The notes: generated from the letters alone by a model not told the origin. A DNA stretch of 44,978 nt from SIG714 sp964638675 (GCA_964638675.1 CAZXAU010000018.1:1-44978), one strand, 5' to 3'; numbered from the stretch's first letter, positions 33,070-41,955 are shown. Numbers and translations are program-made.

Positions 33070-33085
33070 CCAATTATCTTATTAT

Positions 33086-33116
33086 GGGGGAGCTTAAAAA
33101 TGAGTTCCCCCTATTT
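33086..33116 (+). terminator. Terminator at the end of the ilv-leu operon
   Basis: GGGGGA(G)CT pairs with AG(T)TCCCCC, followed by TATTTT. It lies 17 bases past ilvE. Confidence 0.75.
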
Positions 33117-33185
33117 TCATATTGAATATATCGGAATAATAATTGCCGATCATCATGGAATGATCTTCAAAGCAGGTATGATTAA

Positions 33186-33719
33186 ATGATTGAAATTCTT
33201 GAAAAAATAAAAAGCGGAATAATAGCGGAAGTCACGACGTATTCAATCATTATTTTAATCGCCGCTCTTATGCTCGTTCTGCTCTTATATTTGAAACGCA
33301 GTGACAGGTTAAAGTGTGATAGTGATAAAAAAAGCACCGATAAAACCGCAAGAAAGCCGTTCCGAGTTACATACGGTTTTTTTGCCATAATTGCACTCGT
33401 TATTATAGTATGTTTTTTTATCGACCGAATCGACAGGATAGGCAACATATCCGACGATATTGAAAAAAACAGCTTTGTCAGCATAGAAGGCGAATTCAGC
33501 TATTCGGGCGAAATTGATGGCAGAGGATACATAAAATATACCGATAATAGCGGTGATGAAAAAAGATTGACAATTATATCGGAGATATTCCCGGATGAAC
33601 TCGATCACATAAAAGATGATCGTAAATTCAGCGGCGAGATAACATATTCCGAAAGATCGGGATATGTTACAGCAATATCATTTAAAGACGTCACCGCCGA
33701 AACAGGCGAATCCGATTAA
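33186..33719 (+). CDS. Hypothetical membrane protein, two TM segments
   Basis: A 177-residue protein of unknown function. Hydrophobic segments are at about 19-37 (YSIIILIAALMLVLLLYL) and 64-82 (YGFFAIIALVIIVCFFI), with a Lys-rich loop between. The C-terminal 90 residues are beta-like (FVSIEGEFSYSGEIDGRGYIKY), possibly an extracytoplasmic small barrel. A weak start context (AGGT upstream) lowers certainty about the first residue. It is followed after 16 bp by repeat copy G and then the aldo/keto reductase, so the two may be co-transcribed. Confidence 0.65.
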   Translation: MIEILEKIKSGIIAEVTTYSIIILIAALMLVLLLYLKRSDRLKCDSDKKSTDKTARKPFRVTYGFFAIIALVIIVCFFIDRIDRIGNISDDIEKNSFVSIEGEFSYSGEIDGRGYIKYTDNSGDEKRLTIISEIFPDELDHIKDDRKFSGEITYSERSGYVTAISFKDVTAETGESD

Positions 33720-33735
33720 AAATGAAAGGAAATAA

Positions 33736-33868
33736 GTTTGAAAGATAAATCTTTCAAACAGCGTTTTGTGGCTTTCGCCACCAATGTGGCGGCGATTTTG
33801 CTCCGCCAAACCAGCCCCAATTCCGAAAGAAAGGAAGCTTTCGCAATGCGAAAGCCATGGTCATGAAT
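33736..33868 (+). repeat. Intercistronic leader repeat, copy G (before the aldo/keto reductase)
   Basis: Plus-strand copy with the second distal hairpin type, GTTTGAAAGAT/ATCTTTCAAAC. The central stem is TCGCCACCA/TGGCGGCGA, where copy F has CCG/CGG, a compensating change. The central hairpin is weakened (TTTTGCTCCGCCAAA). The terminal hairpin is GCTTTCGCAATGCGAAAGC after GAAAGAAAGGAA. The loop ATG (33846) opens MRKPWS-stop, whose TGA (33864-33866) overlaps an in-frame ATG of the next gene as ATGA. Confidence 0.93.
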
Positions 33869-35005
33869 ATGATATATAAAGATTTTTCAGGAGAAAAAAT
33901 TCCGGCACTCGGACTCGGGTGTATGCGTTTCCCTCTCGCAAGCGAAGATTATGCCGATATAGATATCGAAAAGACAGCCGAAATTGTCGATTATGCGATA
34001 AAGTCCGGCGTAAATTATTTTGACACGGCATGGGCATATCACTCGGGACAATCCGAGACCGTCATGGGAAAAATTCTTTCAAAATATCCGAGAGAGAGTT
34101 ATTTTCTTGCATCAAAATTCCCGGGATATGATCGCTCACTGCTCTCCAGAACTTCCGAAATATTTGAGAAACAGCTCGAAAAATGCAGAGTTGATTATTT
34201 CGATTTTTATCTCTTCCATAATGTCAGCAACGGAAATGTTGACGGCTACCTCGATGAAAAACTCGGCGTTTTTGATTACCTGTATGAGCAAAAAAGAAAC
34301 GGCAGAATAAAGCATCTCGGATTTTCATGCCACGGAAATCTTGAGGTTCTTCAGAAATTCCTCGAGAAATACGGAAAATATATGGAATTCTGCCAATTGC
34401 AAATAAACTGGATGGATTATCATTTCCAGAATGCAAAGGAAAAGATCGAACTGCTTGATAAATACAACATTCCCGTATGGGTAATGGAACCTCTGCGCGG
34501 CGGCCGTCTTGTGAATCTCGACAGTGAGTATGACGAAATGCTGAAAGAAGCAGATTCCTCACGCTCAAATGTAGAATGGGCGTTCAGATTCATCCAATCG
34601 TTCCCACAGCTTATTCTGACGCTTTCGGGAATGTCAAGTCTCGAACAGCTCAAGGAGAATATCAGGATATTCAGCACAGGGGAGCCGCTAAACAAAAATG
34701 AAATTGAATTGCTTTTCAACATTTCGGCTAAAATAACATCAAAGGGAACGCTCCCCTGCACATCATGCCGTTACTGCACCGAAAAATGCCCGAAAAAACT
34801 TGATATTCCGACAATACTTGATATCTATAATACTCACTGCCTGTCGGGCGGCAACAGCGACGCTAAAGAAAAGATCCTCGCCATGAGCCTTGAATCACGT
34901 CCGAGTGCCTGCATAGGATGCGGCGGCTGTGAGAAGGTCTGTCCGCAGGAGATCAAAATATCAAAAGCAATGAGCGACTTCAGGGATAAGTTCAATATTA
35001 CATAA
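33869..35005 (+). CDS. Aldo/keto reductase with C-terminal ferredoxin domain
   Basis: A 378-residue NAD(P)H-dependent reductase. The TIM-barrel part (1-270) has LGLGCMRFPL, NYFDTAWAYHSGQSE (catalytic Asp/Tyr), KHLGFSCHG and VMEPLRGG. The C-terminal 100 residues have CTSCRYCTEKCPKKLDIP and CIGCGGCEKVCPQEIKI, two 4Fe-4S type cysteine clusters. This fused type is common in anaerobic Clostridia; the substrate is unknown. The start could be 33857, 33863 or 33869, all at the end of repeat copy G. Confidence 0.9.
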   Translation: MIYKDFSGEKIPALGLGCMRFPLASEDYADIDIEKTAEIVDYAIKSGVNYFDTAWAYHSGQSETVMGKILSKYPRESYFLASKFPGYDRSLLSRTSEIFEKQLEKCRVDYFDFYLFHNVSNGNVDGYLDEKLGVFDYLYEQKRNGRIKHLGFSCHGNLEVLQKFLEKYGKYMEFCQLQINWMDYHFQNAKEKIELLDKYNIPVWVMEPLRGGRLVNLDSEYDEMLKEADSSRSNVEWAFRFIQSFPQLILTLSGMSSLEQLKENIRIFSTGEPLNKNEIELLFNISAKITSKGTLPCTSCRYCTEKCPKKLDIPTILDIYNTHCLSGGNSDAKEKILAMSLESRPSACIGCGGCEKVCPQEIKISKAMSDFRDKFNIT

Positions 35006-35051
35006 TTTATTATTTTCCGATTCGGAGAATGTAAAAAACGGAGTATAGAAA

Positions 35052-36105
35052 ATGCGAAAAAAGCTTTCCATTCTTTTATTGCTTGTTATCTGCATGATTT
35101 TTGTTTCATGCCAAAGCGACAGAACTACAATTCCCCTTCCTCATTTAACTACACCTGTTACCGATACCGACACGGTGCAGGCGCAGACGTCAGCTTTGCA
35201 GACAGCAGGAAAAACGATCTCTTCGCCAAATACAACCGTATCGCCTACAACTCCGACTCCCTCGCCATCTGTTACACCCACACCTACCGAGATAGTCTAC
35301 CGGAATTATGACTTTTCGTCCGTATCGCTGAAATCAAGCTCGTCAGCTGTCTATGACATGTATGAGGACAGATTCGTATATATGAAAAACCTTGACGAGG
35401 GTACAAAAATATATCCTGCCTCGATGACCAAGCTGTATATGATACATGTAGGTATGGATCTTCTCTCGCTCGATGAAATAATAACCGCAGGCAATGAGAT
35501 CTCACTCGTGAATCCCCACTCGTCATTTGCAAATATATCAAAAGGCGATCGCCTTACCGTGCGGATGATAATCGAAGGAATGCTTTTGCCGAGCGGAAAC
35601 GATGCGGCATATGTATTGGGCAGGCTATAAGATTCTCGGCAACCAAAATGCAAACGTACAGACTGCCATAAAGGCATTCATTGATAAGGTAAACGAATAC
35701 GCCAAATCGGAGGGGCTGAGCGGAAGCCACTTTGTGACTCCGGACGGTCTGCACGATGACAACCACTATACAACTGTAGAAGACCTTTTCAAGATCGCCC
35801 GTATGGCACTTGAAAATGAAGTGATCGCAGGGTATATGTCGATGCAAAGCGACACCGTGACCTATGAGAGCGGCAGAGTTCAGACATGGACAAACAGAAA
35901 TCTGATGCTTGACCACACCTCTCCCTACTACTGCCCCGAAATAATCGGGCTGAAAACGGGACATACCGAACAGGCGGGATATTGCCTTGTAAGTGCCGCA
36001 GAGTATAACAGCAGAAAGGTCATAATGCTCGTTATGGGTTCGTCATATCAGTATGACAGATTCACCGACACGCAAAAGCTTGTTGCAAAATTCAAAGAAT
36101 ATTGA
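35052..36105 (+). pseudogene. D-alanyl-D-alanine carboxypeptidase lipoprotein with frameshift (DacF-like)
   Basis: PBP5-family serine peptidase trimming peptidoglycan stem peptides. Two overlapping frames make one protein. The first (35052-35630) has a lipoprotein signal ending FVSC (Cys20), a Thr/Pro/Ser-rich spacer, the catalytic SxxK in PASMTKL and the SxN in PSGNDAAY. The second (from about 35618 to 36105) has GYKILGN through the KTG motif GLKTGHTEQ. The shift is at GGG 35618-35620: one G fewer would give AYVLAGYKILG. All catalytic motifs remain, so this is either a recent mutation, an assembly error or, less likely, programmed slippage. GGAG lies before the ATG. Confidence 0.8.
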
Positions 36106-36117
36106 TTTATTTCTAAT

Positions 36118-36174
36118 AATAAAATATCCTTCCCGAAGCTTTAGTACAAAGCAACAGGAAGGATATTTTGTTAT
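36118..36174. terminator. Bidirectional terminator between convergent units
   Basis: AAAATATCCTTCC pairs with GGAAGGATATTTT (13 bp) between the carboxypeptidase (plus) and the DUF1667 gene (minus). A- and T-tracts on both sides suit termination in both directions. Confidence 0.85.
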
Positions 36175-36180
36175 TCAGTC

Positions 36181-36558
36181 TTATTCATCAACGCTCTTGC
36201 AAGCGATAAGGTTGCAACCGTCGACAATAAAATTCTCTCTTATGACATCACCGAGCCTTATCGGCGCTTTCAGTGATATAGAATTTACAATATCCATAGC
36301 CCTTAAAAGCTCGGATTTCGGAATAGCCCTGTCGGTGCGTACCGGCAGAAGCTTATATCTTGCCGACTCGATTCTCACTGTCGATGTCAATACCCTTTGC
36401 GGATCCGTAAGCTCGGACATCACAAATTGTTTTCCTCGAGGGCATGAATTCCCTTTTATAGAGATCGGCTTGCCGTTAGCGTCAAGAGCCGCAGTGATAT
36501 GGCAACCTATCGGGCAGACAATACAGGTGAATTCGGTTGTTTTTGCAATTTCTTCCAT
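36181..36558 (-). CDS. DUF1667 protein (cysteine-rich)
   Basis: A 125-residue protein with CIVCPIGCHI and, 20 residues on, SCPRGKQF: four cysteines as in a small Fe-S or metal site. DUF1667 proteins typically accompany the two flavoproteins encoded upstream and are thought to be electron-transfer or assembly partners; this is family context, not shown here. GGAGAT lies five bases before the ATG, fixing the start. Third gene of the cluster, 19 bp after the preceding one. Confidence 0.88.
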   Translation of the reverse strand: MEEIAKTTEFTCIVCPIGCHITAALDANGKPISIKGNSCPRGKQFVMSELTDPQRVLTSTVRIESARYKLLPVRTDRAIPKSELLRAMDIVNSISLKAPIRLGDVIRENFIVDGCNLIACKSVDE

Positions 36559-36577
36559 TATATTATCTCCATTGATT

Positions 36578-37837
36578 TTATATCTCGGTTGCAGACACGC
36601 TGATCTCACCCTTTGTGAGTGCCTTTTTAATCTTATCGCCCGAAAGTATGATATATTGCATTTCAGACGGATTGATTGCCGGTTTTGTACTCTGTAAGAG
36701 CAATTCATCGCCAGATCTGACTTCTATACTTGTTTTTTTCAGTTTATCCGAAACTCTGAAATATACTTTGACATTTCCCGAAGTGTCGGATATAAGCTGA
36801 GGGACTGTATATCTCACCTTGCCGACAGGCTTCACGGGAATAGCTTTGTACTCTAATTTTTTTGAGAGAATATATTCAGCCGCACCCTTTCCCGCTATTT
36901 CGGCCTCCTCGCTCACGAAATCAACGATATCGTGGACGTGAAGAACATTTCCGCAGGCAAAAATTCCGTCAATGTCTGTCATTCTGCTCTCGTTGACAAT
37001 AGCTCCCTTAGTTATGCCGTCAAGCTTAACTCCGGCGCAAGCGGAAAGCTCGTTTTCGGGGATAAGTCCGCATGAAAGAAGGAGTGTATCGCAGTCAAAT
37101 TCAAGCTCGCTTCCCTTGATCGGTCGTCTGTTCTCATCGACCTTGGCAAGAACAACACCTTCAAGTCTCTCTCTTCCTCTGACCGATACGACAGTGTGAG
37201 AAAGATAAAGCGGAATTCCGAAATCGTCAAGACACTGTGAAATATTTCTCGCAAGTCCACTTGAAAATGGCATAATTTCGGCTACTGCAAGAATCTTCGC
37301 TCCCTCAAGCGTCATTCTCCTTGCCATAATAAGTCCGATATCTCCGGAACCGAGAATTACGACTCGCTTTCCTGGCATATATCCTTCAATGTTCACATAT
37401 TTCTGCGCAGTTCCTGCCGTGTAAATTCCGCTCGGTCTTGAACCGTATATGCCGAGAGCACCGCGGGGACGTTCTCTGCAACCCATAGCAAGAATTATTG
37501 CATCGGCAGACATGCAGTTATATCCGGCATCGGGTGAAACAAATGTCACCATTTTGTCAGGGCTGAGATCTGTCGCCATGCAATCGGTCAGATAAGGAAT
37601 GTTCCTCTCCTTGATTTGCGATATAAATGATTCGGCATATTCAGGTCCCGTCATTTCTTTTCCAAAACGGTGAAGTCCGAAGCCTGAATGAATACACTGA
37701 TTCAATATTCCGCCGAGTTCCCTGTCACGTTCAAGAATAAGAATGTCTTCCGCTTTTATACCATTGTCATTCGCAGATATTGCGGCGGCAAGACCGGCAG
37801 GCCCTCCGCCTATTATTATAAGCTTTTTATCTGCCAT
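36578..37837 (-). CDS. NAD(P)/FAD-dependent oxidoreductase (GlpB/NADH oxidase-like partner)
   Basis: A 419-residue pyridine nucleotide-disulphide-type flavoprotein. FAD motif is KLIIIGGGPAGLAAAISAND; a second nucleotide motif is RVVILGSGDIGLIMARRM; the C-terminal FAD contact is GIFACGNVLHVHDIVDFVSEE. MGCRERPRG is seen in members of the glycerol-3-phosphate-linked group. AAGGAGG eight bases upstream sets the start at 37837, overlapping the upstream gene by 11 bp. It probably passes electrons from the first flavoprotein to NAD or another carrier. Confidence 0.88.
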   Translation of the reverse strand: MADKKLIIIGGGPAGLAAAISANDNGIKAEDILILERDRELGGILNQCIHSGFGLHRFGKEMTGPEYAESFISQIKERNIPYLTDCMATDLSPDKMVTFVSPDAGYNCMSADAIILAMGCRERPRGALGIYGSRPSGIYTAGTAQKYVNIEGYMPGKRVVILGSGDIGLIMARRMTLEGAKILAVAEIMPFSSGLARNISQCLDDFGIPLYLSHTVVSVRGRERLEGVVLAKVDENRRPIKGSELEFDCDTLLLSCGLIPENELSACAGVKLDGITKGAIVNESRMTDIDGIFACGNVLHVHDIVDFVSEEAEIAGKGAAEYILSKKLEYKAIPVKPVGKVRYTVPQLISDTSGNVKVYFRVSDKLKKTSIEVRSGDELLLQSTKPAINPSEMQYIILSGDKIKKALTKGEISVSATEI

Positions 37838-39293
37838 CGCTGCCGCCTCCTTTAGGGCAAACAGATTCAAGTAGCTTGGATCTGCCTCCGCATTTGGTTA
37901 TACTGTCAAGCGAACTGCCGTGATGCTCGGCAATCAGCTTTGCAACAGAAGGCTGACAAAATCCGCTCTGACATCTGCCCATTCCTGCCCTTGTTCGGCG
38001 TTTGATATCATCTGTGCTGTATGAGGGTAGGGGTGATTGCAGTACTGCCTTGATATCTCCCTCGGTCACGCTCTCACATCTGCATATTATCCTTCCATAT
38101 GAGCTGTCATTGGCTATAGCATGCCTCTTTTCCTCATCTGACATTTCGGCAAACATTTTGATATTACCCGATTTTCGGGTCGTTTCAATATAGTTAGCAC
38201 GTTTCGTTGCAGAAAGTCCGATAGAAAAAAGCATTTGTGCGATATATTCACCGGTGGCAGGAGCGGATGCAAGACCGGGTGATTCAATTCCGACGGCATT
38301 GATCAACCCCTTTATCGATTCGGACTGTCTTATAAAAAAGTCACCGCTCGAGGGTGTCGGGCGTATTCCTGCAAAGGTCGTTATAGTGTCAGAAAGTCTG
38401 AGTGACGGAACAAGCGTAAGTGCCGCTTTCTTAACAAACTCAAGTCCCTGCTGAGTTGTATCTTTGTCATCTTTGTCATGAATCACCTCGGCACTCGGTC
38501 CGACAATGATATTGCCGTGAACGGTGGGAGATACGAGAACTCCCTTCCCTTTTTCACTCGGACATCTGAATATAACAGAATTCACCTTTACAGAGCTGTT
38601 TCTGTCGAGAATATAATATTCGCCACGGCGTGGAGTGATATCGGGAACGCAATCACCGATCATTCGTGCTAAGCTGTCGGCATAAAGTCCTGCGGCGTTT
38701 ACGACAAATCTTGATCTTATCTTATTGCTACCTGCGCTCACTTCGATGATATCATCATATTGCTTTATATCGGTAACTTTGCTTTCAAGAAAAATATCAG
38801 CACCGTTAGTCAAAGCATTCTCGATTGCGGCAACGGCAAGACCGTACGGTGAAACAATTCCTGCACTTTTTGCCCACAGCGAAGCCTTTGCATCGGGTGA
38901 TATATTTTCTTCAAGCCGAGAAAGCTTTTCCGCCGTGATGATCTCAATATCATCAATGCCGTTTTGCTTTCCTCTGCTGTACAACATCTCAAGGGTTTTC
39001 ATATCTTCATCGCTTAAAGCTACGACATGAGATGAGCAATTGAGATAATGAACACCGAGCTGTCGGCATATCTCAGGCATCAGTTTGCATCCTCGTACAT
39101 TCAGCTTTGCCTTCAAAGTCCCGGGCACTGCATCGTAGCCTGCGTGAACGATTGCCGAATTTGCCTTACTGATCCCTGCACCGACACTCTCTTTTTCTTC
39201 AATAATTGCAATTTTCAAATCATATTTTGCGAGATGAAAGGCGGTCATTGCACCTGTAACACCTGCACCGATAATCGCAACATCGTAAACCAT
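37827..39293 (-). CDS. FAD-dependent oxidoreductase, anaerobic glycerol-3-phosphate dehydrogenase-like, with BFD domain
   Basis: A 488-residue flavoprotein. N-terminal DVAIIGAGVTGAMTAFHLAKY binds FAD. The DAO-type body includes NSAIVHAGYD, RFVVNAAGLYADSLARMIGD and TFAGIRPTP. The C-terminal part has a [2Fe-2S] BFD-like domain with IICRCESVTEGDI and GMGRCQSGFCQP. The combination fits the GlpA-like enzymes oxidising glycerol 3-phosphate in anaerobes, though L-2-hydroxyglutarate-type oxidases share the fold. The start at 39293 follows the family N-terminus; AGGAG is 14 bases away, so TTG or GTG just upstream cannot be excluded. No glpK or glpF lies nearby. Confidence 0.88.
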   Translation of the reverse strand: MVYDVAIIGAGVTGAMTAFHLAKYDLKIAIIEEKESVGAGISKANSAIVHAGYDAVPGTLKAKLNVRGCKLMPEICRQLGVHYLNCSSHVVALSDEDMKTLEMLYSRGKQNGIDDIEIITAEKLSRLEENISPDAKASLWAKSAGIVSPYGLAVAAIENALTNGADIFLESKVTDIKQYDDIIEVSAGSNKIRSRFVVNAAGLYADSLARMIGDCVPDITPRRGEYYILDRNSSVKVNSVIFRCPSEKGKGVLVSPTVHGNIIVGPSAEVIHDKDDKDTTQQGLEFVKKAALTLVPSLRLSDTITTFAGIRPTPSSGDFFIRQSESIKGLINAVGIESPGLASAPATGEYIAQMLFSIGLSATKRANYIETTRKSGNIKMFAEMSDEEKRHAIANDSSYGRIICRCESVTEGDIKAVLQSPLPSYSTDDIKRRTRAGMGRCQSGFCQPSVAKLIAEHHGSSLDSITKCGGRSKLLESVCPKGGGSDGR

Positions 39294-39322
39294 TGATCTA
39301 TCCAACACTCCTATAGGTGTAA

Positions 39323-40561
39323 TTATTTTATGTCCGAAACAGCCTTTTTAAAATCTGCATATGAATAAAGCGAGCCTACACAGCAAAGTGTATTCATGCC
39401 GTTTTTTCTCCAATCAGCTATTGCACTGTCAAACGACGGCTCGGCAATCGCCGGACATCCCTCGGACTCAAATTCATCTGCAAGAGCCCGGGCATCAAGT
39501 GCGCGTGAATTATTCGGTGATACGCTATATACCCTCTCGGCAATCGGCGAGAGAAGCTTCACCATCTGCTCGTGCTCCTTGTCAGCCATGATCCCGACTA
39601 TCAGATCGCTCTTTCGATCGCCGAAATACAGCCTGTGCGATCTCACAAAAGCATTAATGCATTCAACATTGTGTCCGCCGTCAAAGATCACTATGGGGTC
39701 ATATGACAGAAGTTCAAAACGCCCCGCTCTTTTCACATTGAGAAGTCCGTTTTTTATATCATCAGCAGATAAAGAATAGCCTGCCTTATCAATAATGTCA
39801 AGACAGTCAAGCACCTTCAATGCATTTTCGATCTGATATTCACCGCCGAAGCGAAGTGTATAATTGATCTTATCTACAGAAAAAATACTTCTGTCGGGAG
39901 TCAGCATATATATATCGACTTTTCTTGAAGATCTGCCGAAATATCGGCTTTTCTTTTTTACTGCGACATCTTTTATAATATCATCAGCACCGCTTCCGCC
40001 GTAATATACAGGACATCCCTCTTTTATTATGCCCGATTTTTCTCTCGCTATTTCCTCGATACTCTTGCCCAGCCATGAAGTGTGGTCCAAAGATATTCCC
40101 GTTATCACCGAAAGAAGGTTACGCTTGAAAATGTTGGTGGCGTCTTTTCGACCGCCCATTCCAACTTCCATGATTGCAATATCAACGCTTTGCATCTCAA
40201 AATAAATTACGCACAAAACCGTCAGATATTCAAATTGAGTCAGCTCAAAGCGTTCGGAAATATATTGATATTTTTCGCTGAGCGCACTCAGCTCATCTTC
40301 TCCGATATTCCTTCCGCCAATCGCAATAGATTCGGTAATGCTTTCAAGATGGGGAGAAGAAAACACACCTACCTTATATTTTTGAGACAGTGCAGAGCCG
40401 AGCATGGCACAAAATGAGCCCTTTCCGTTAGTCCCGGTCACATTTATTACATTCAGCTTATCCTGCGGATTATCAAGTTCCTCAAGAGCAGAAAAGATTC
40501 TTTCAAGTCCGGGCTTGCTCCCTCTTTCTGATAATCTGTAAAGATATTCAATGCCGTTCAT
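39323..40561 (-). CDS. folC: Folylpolyglutamate synthase / dihydrofolate synthase
   Basis: Mur-ligase-fold enzyme adding glutamate to folates. The 412-residue protein has the ATP motif VTGTNGKGSFCAMLGSAL, VGVFSSPHL, MEVGMGGRKDATN, TGISLDHTSWLG and ILFDGGHN-like FDGGHNVECI. Starts immediately after the folT stop (TAA-ATG), with AAGGGA inside the folT end. Folate polyglutamylation traps the imported vitamin, so pairing with folT makes sense. Confidence 0.96.
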   Translation of the reverse strand: MNGIEYLYRLSERGSKPGLERIFSALEELDNPQDKLNVINVTGTNGKGSFCAMLGSALSQKYKVGVFSSPHLESITESIAIGGRNIGEDELSALSEKYQYISERFELTQFEYLTVLCVIYFEMQSVDIAIMEVGMGGRKDATNIFKRNLLSVITGISLDHTSWLGKSIEEIAREKSGIIKEGCPVYYGGSGADDIIKDVAVKKKSRYFGRSSRKVDIYMLTPDRSIFSVDKINYTLRFGGEYQIENALKVLDCLDIIDKAGYSLSADDIKNGLLNVKRAGRFELLSYDPIVIFDGGHNVECINAFVRSHRLYFGDRKSDLIVGIMADKEHEQMVKLLSPIAERVYSVSPNNSRALDARALADEFESEGCPAIAEPSFDSAIADWRKNGMNTLCCVGSLYSYADFKKAVSDIK

Positions 40562-41122
40562 TTACTTTTTTCCCTTGATTTTCTCTATAAGTGAAGTTAT
40601 TGATTTGTTTTTAAGAATGAAACGGAGAATAGCAATTTCCAAAATTGCCATGCCTAAATAATTTATACTTCTGTACAATAAGGTCATAATTATTGGATTG
40701 CTATAGAGAATTACAATACCGATCGTTTTAAATATCACAGAACCAAACAGCTCGCCCATAAAATCGCTGAGCGATATACATGAAAGTGAGTACTTATTAT
40801 TTTTAAAAAACAGTGAAGTTATACCCGAAAATACACCGACCAATGCGGCACCTAAGGATATAAACAAATTAATATTCTGACTTGTAGCAATGCTTGCTAT
40901 AATATCAGAGGCAAGCCCAACAATACCCCCGACAATAGGTCCGAAAAGAATACCGCAAAGTACGATCGGTATGTTCTCAAACGTGATGCGTATCTGTCCA
41001 CCCATAAATGTCATAAATTCTCTTGCAATCACTCCGAAAATTGCGCTGATTGCTACCATCATTGCGCAGAATGTAAGAATACGCAAATTGGCAAATAGTC
41101 TTGTGTGTCGATTGTTTTTCAT
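40562..41122 (-). CDS. folT: Folate ECF transporter S component
   Basis: Membrane substrate-binding subunit of an energy-coupling-factor importer for folate. The 186-residue protein has about six hydrophobic helices and begins LRILTFCAMMVAISAIFG, with the pattern IRITFENIPIVLCGILFGPIVGGIVGLASDII typical of folate-specific S components. The ATPase and EcfT subunits are not in the window. AAAGGAGG precedes the ATG and can be paired by an upstream CTCCTTT. The THF riboswitch and folC neighbour support folate specificity. Confidence 0.92.
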   Translation of the reverse strand: MKNNRHTRLFANLRILTFCAMMVAISAIFGVIAREFMTFMGGQIRITFENIPIVLCGILFGPIVGGIVGLASDIIASIATSQNINLFISLGAALVGVFSGITSLFFKNNKYSLSCISLSDFMGELFGSVIFKTIGIVILYSNPIIMTLLYRSINYLGMAILEIAILRFILKNKSITSLIEKIKGKK

Positions 41123-41172
41123 AAATAAAACCTCCTTTACATGAGCATTCCAAAAGCTGCATGAAAGGAGCG
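41123..41172 (-). promoter_or_regulatory. Anti-SD hairpin of the folT riboswitch
   Basis: On the minus strand CTCCTTT shortly after the THF aptamer is complementary to AAAGGAG of the folT SD, with ATG/CAT able to extend the stem. This is a natural expression platform for translational shut-off when ligand is bound. Confidence 0.6.
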
Positions 41173-41190
41173 TTTAACGTCGCTTATGCA

Positions 41191-41290
41191 ACAGCGGGAT
41201 GCAGCATTGCTACCGCAACGGATGACCGCTTTCGTCCCTTCGGCAACTCCCCGTCCGAAAGGCACTTGACGCAACAATGCTTACTCTGTA
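41191..41290 (-). promoter_or_regulatory. THF (tetrahydrofolate) riboswitch
   Basis: Minus-strand RNA matching the THF aptamer: AGAGTA, GCGTCAAGTG (consensus GCGUNAAGUG), P3 stem CCTTTCGG/CCGAAGGG with GACGGGGAGTT inside, GGACGAAAGCG, and the closing GGTAGCAATGC then GCATCCCGCT. GCATTG/CAATGC forms the long-range stem. Located upstream of folT, the classical setting. Confidence 0.92.
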
Positions 41291-41343
41291 ATTATTATTT
41301 TTTAAACCGTTTATTAATTGAATACAATTCGGTTTACCCGATG

Positions 41344-41372
41344 ATATTATCACATTTTATACAAATAGTCAA
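41344..41372 (-). promoter_or_regulatory. Promoter of folT-folC
   Basis: TTGACT (41367-41372) and TAATAT (41344-41349) on the minus strand, spacer 17, about 50 bases before the riboswitch. Confidence 0.65.
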
Positions 41373-41425
41373 TAGATATTTTAAAAAAGTCAATAGATCG
41401 CAAAAATATTTTTCAATTCAATATT

Positions 41426-41464
41426 AAAAACCTGCATTGATCCTTCTATAGAGTTCAATGCAGG
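41426..41464 (-). terminator. Terminator of the Rhs array
   Basis: CCTGCATTGA pairs with TCAATGCAGG (10 bp, 14-base loop) followed by TTTTT on the minus strand, ahead of the folT promoter. The 150 bases between it and the Rhs fragment stop (41614) carry no recognised gene. Confidence 0.8.
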
Positions 41465-41613
41465 TTTCGGAACATTCAAAATGCTCTGGCAGGCTTGTAT
41501 TTTTTCGGTTTTCACGCTCTCCATTCTACCGATAAAACACAGAACGAACAGCGCAATAAATATGTGATGATAATCATCACAAATTGCATATAGACTGATT
41601 TTGAACCAAAATG

Positions 41614-41955
41614 CTAAATGCCGTTCTGCCATAAGAATGTATACGTCGATCCGTTGTTGTATGTCTCCGGATTGCCTATTGCATCATATGTGAATGCCGC
41701 CGATCCGTTATAGCTCTTAAGACCATCGTTCCAAACCTCTTCAGCCCACTGCTCATAGTAGTCATAGCTGTCTGTGTTCTGAACCGTGCCGAGCGTTCCT
41801 GTCGTGTAGTCATATGTCTTTCTCGATGTGATATTTCCCCGGTCGTCATAGCTATATACCCATGTTTTGTTCGCGTCGGCGTTATTCTCCCTTTTAAGCT
41901 GTCCGAGATTGTCATATTAATACGTTGAATACTGAACCCTGTAATATTCCTTAAT
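41614..41955 (-). pseudogene. Decayed Rhs repeat fragment
   Basis: In-frame minus-strand translation gives YD-type Rhs repeats: VQYSTY, a stop (TAA where Glu or Gln is expected), then YDNLGQLKREN, VYSYDDRGNITSRKTYDY, LKSYNGSAAFTYDAIGNP and TFLWQNGI-stop. The internal stop and the lack of both ends mark it as a remnant. Its second half is homologous to the 5' edge of the 42393-43640 segment, from AGCTATAACGGATC onward. It is probably a leftover recombination arm of the toxin array. Confidence 0.85.

Noticed and set aside
830..33868. The seven repeats as a CRISPR or insertion-sequence family
   Set aside because: Copies are kilobases apart with no spacers, no transposase and no target-site duplications that I can see. 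They are placed between gene ends and starts rather than at random.
41390..41632. Small minus-strand open frame after the Rhs fragment as a gene
   Set aside because: It overlaps the Rhs remnant in another frame and runs into the terminator hairpin. There is no SD and no recognised family, and I cannot support it as coding.
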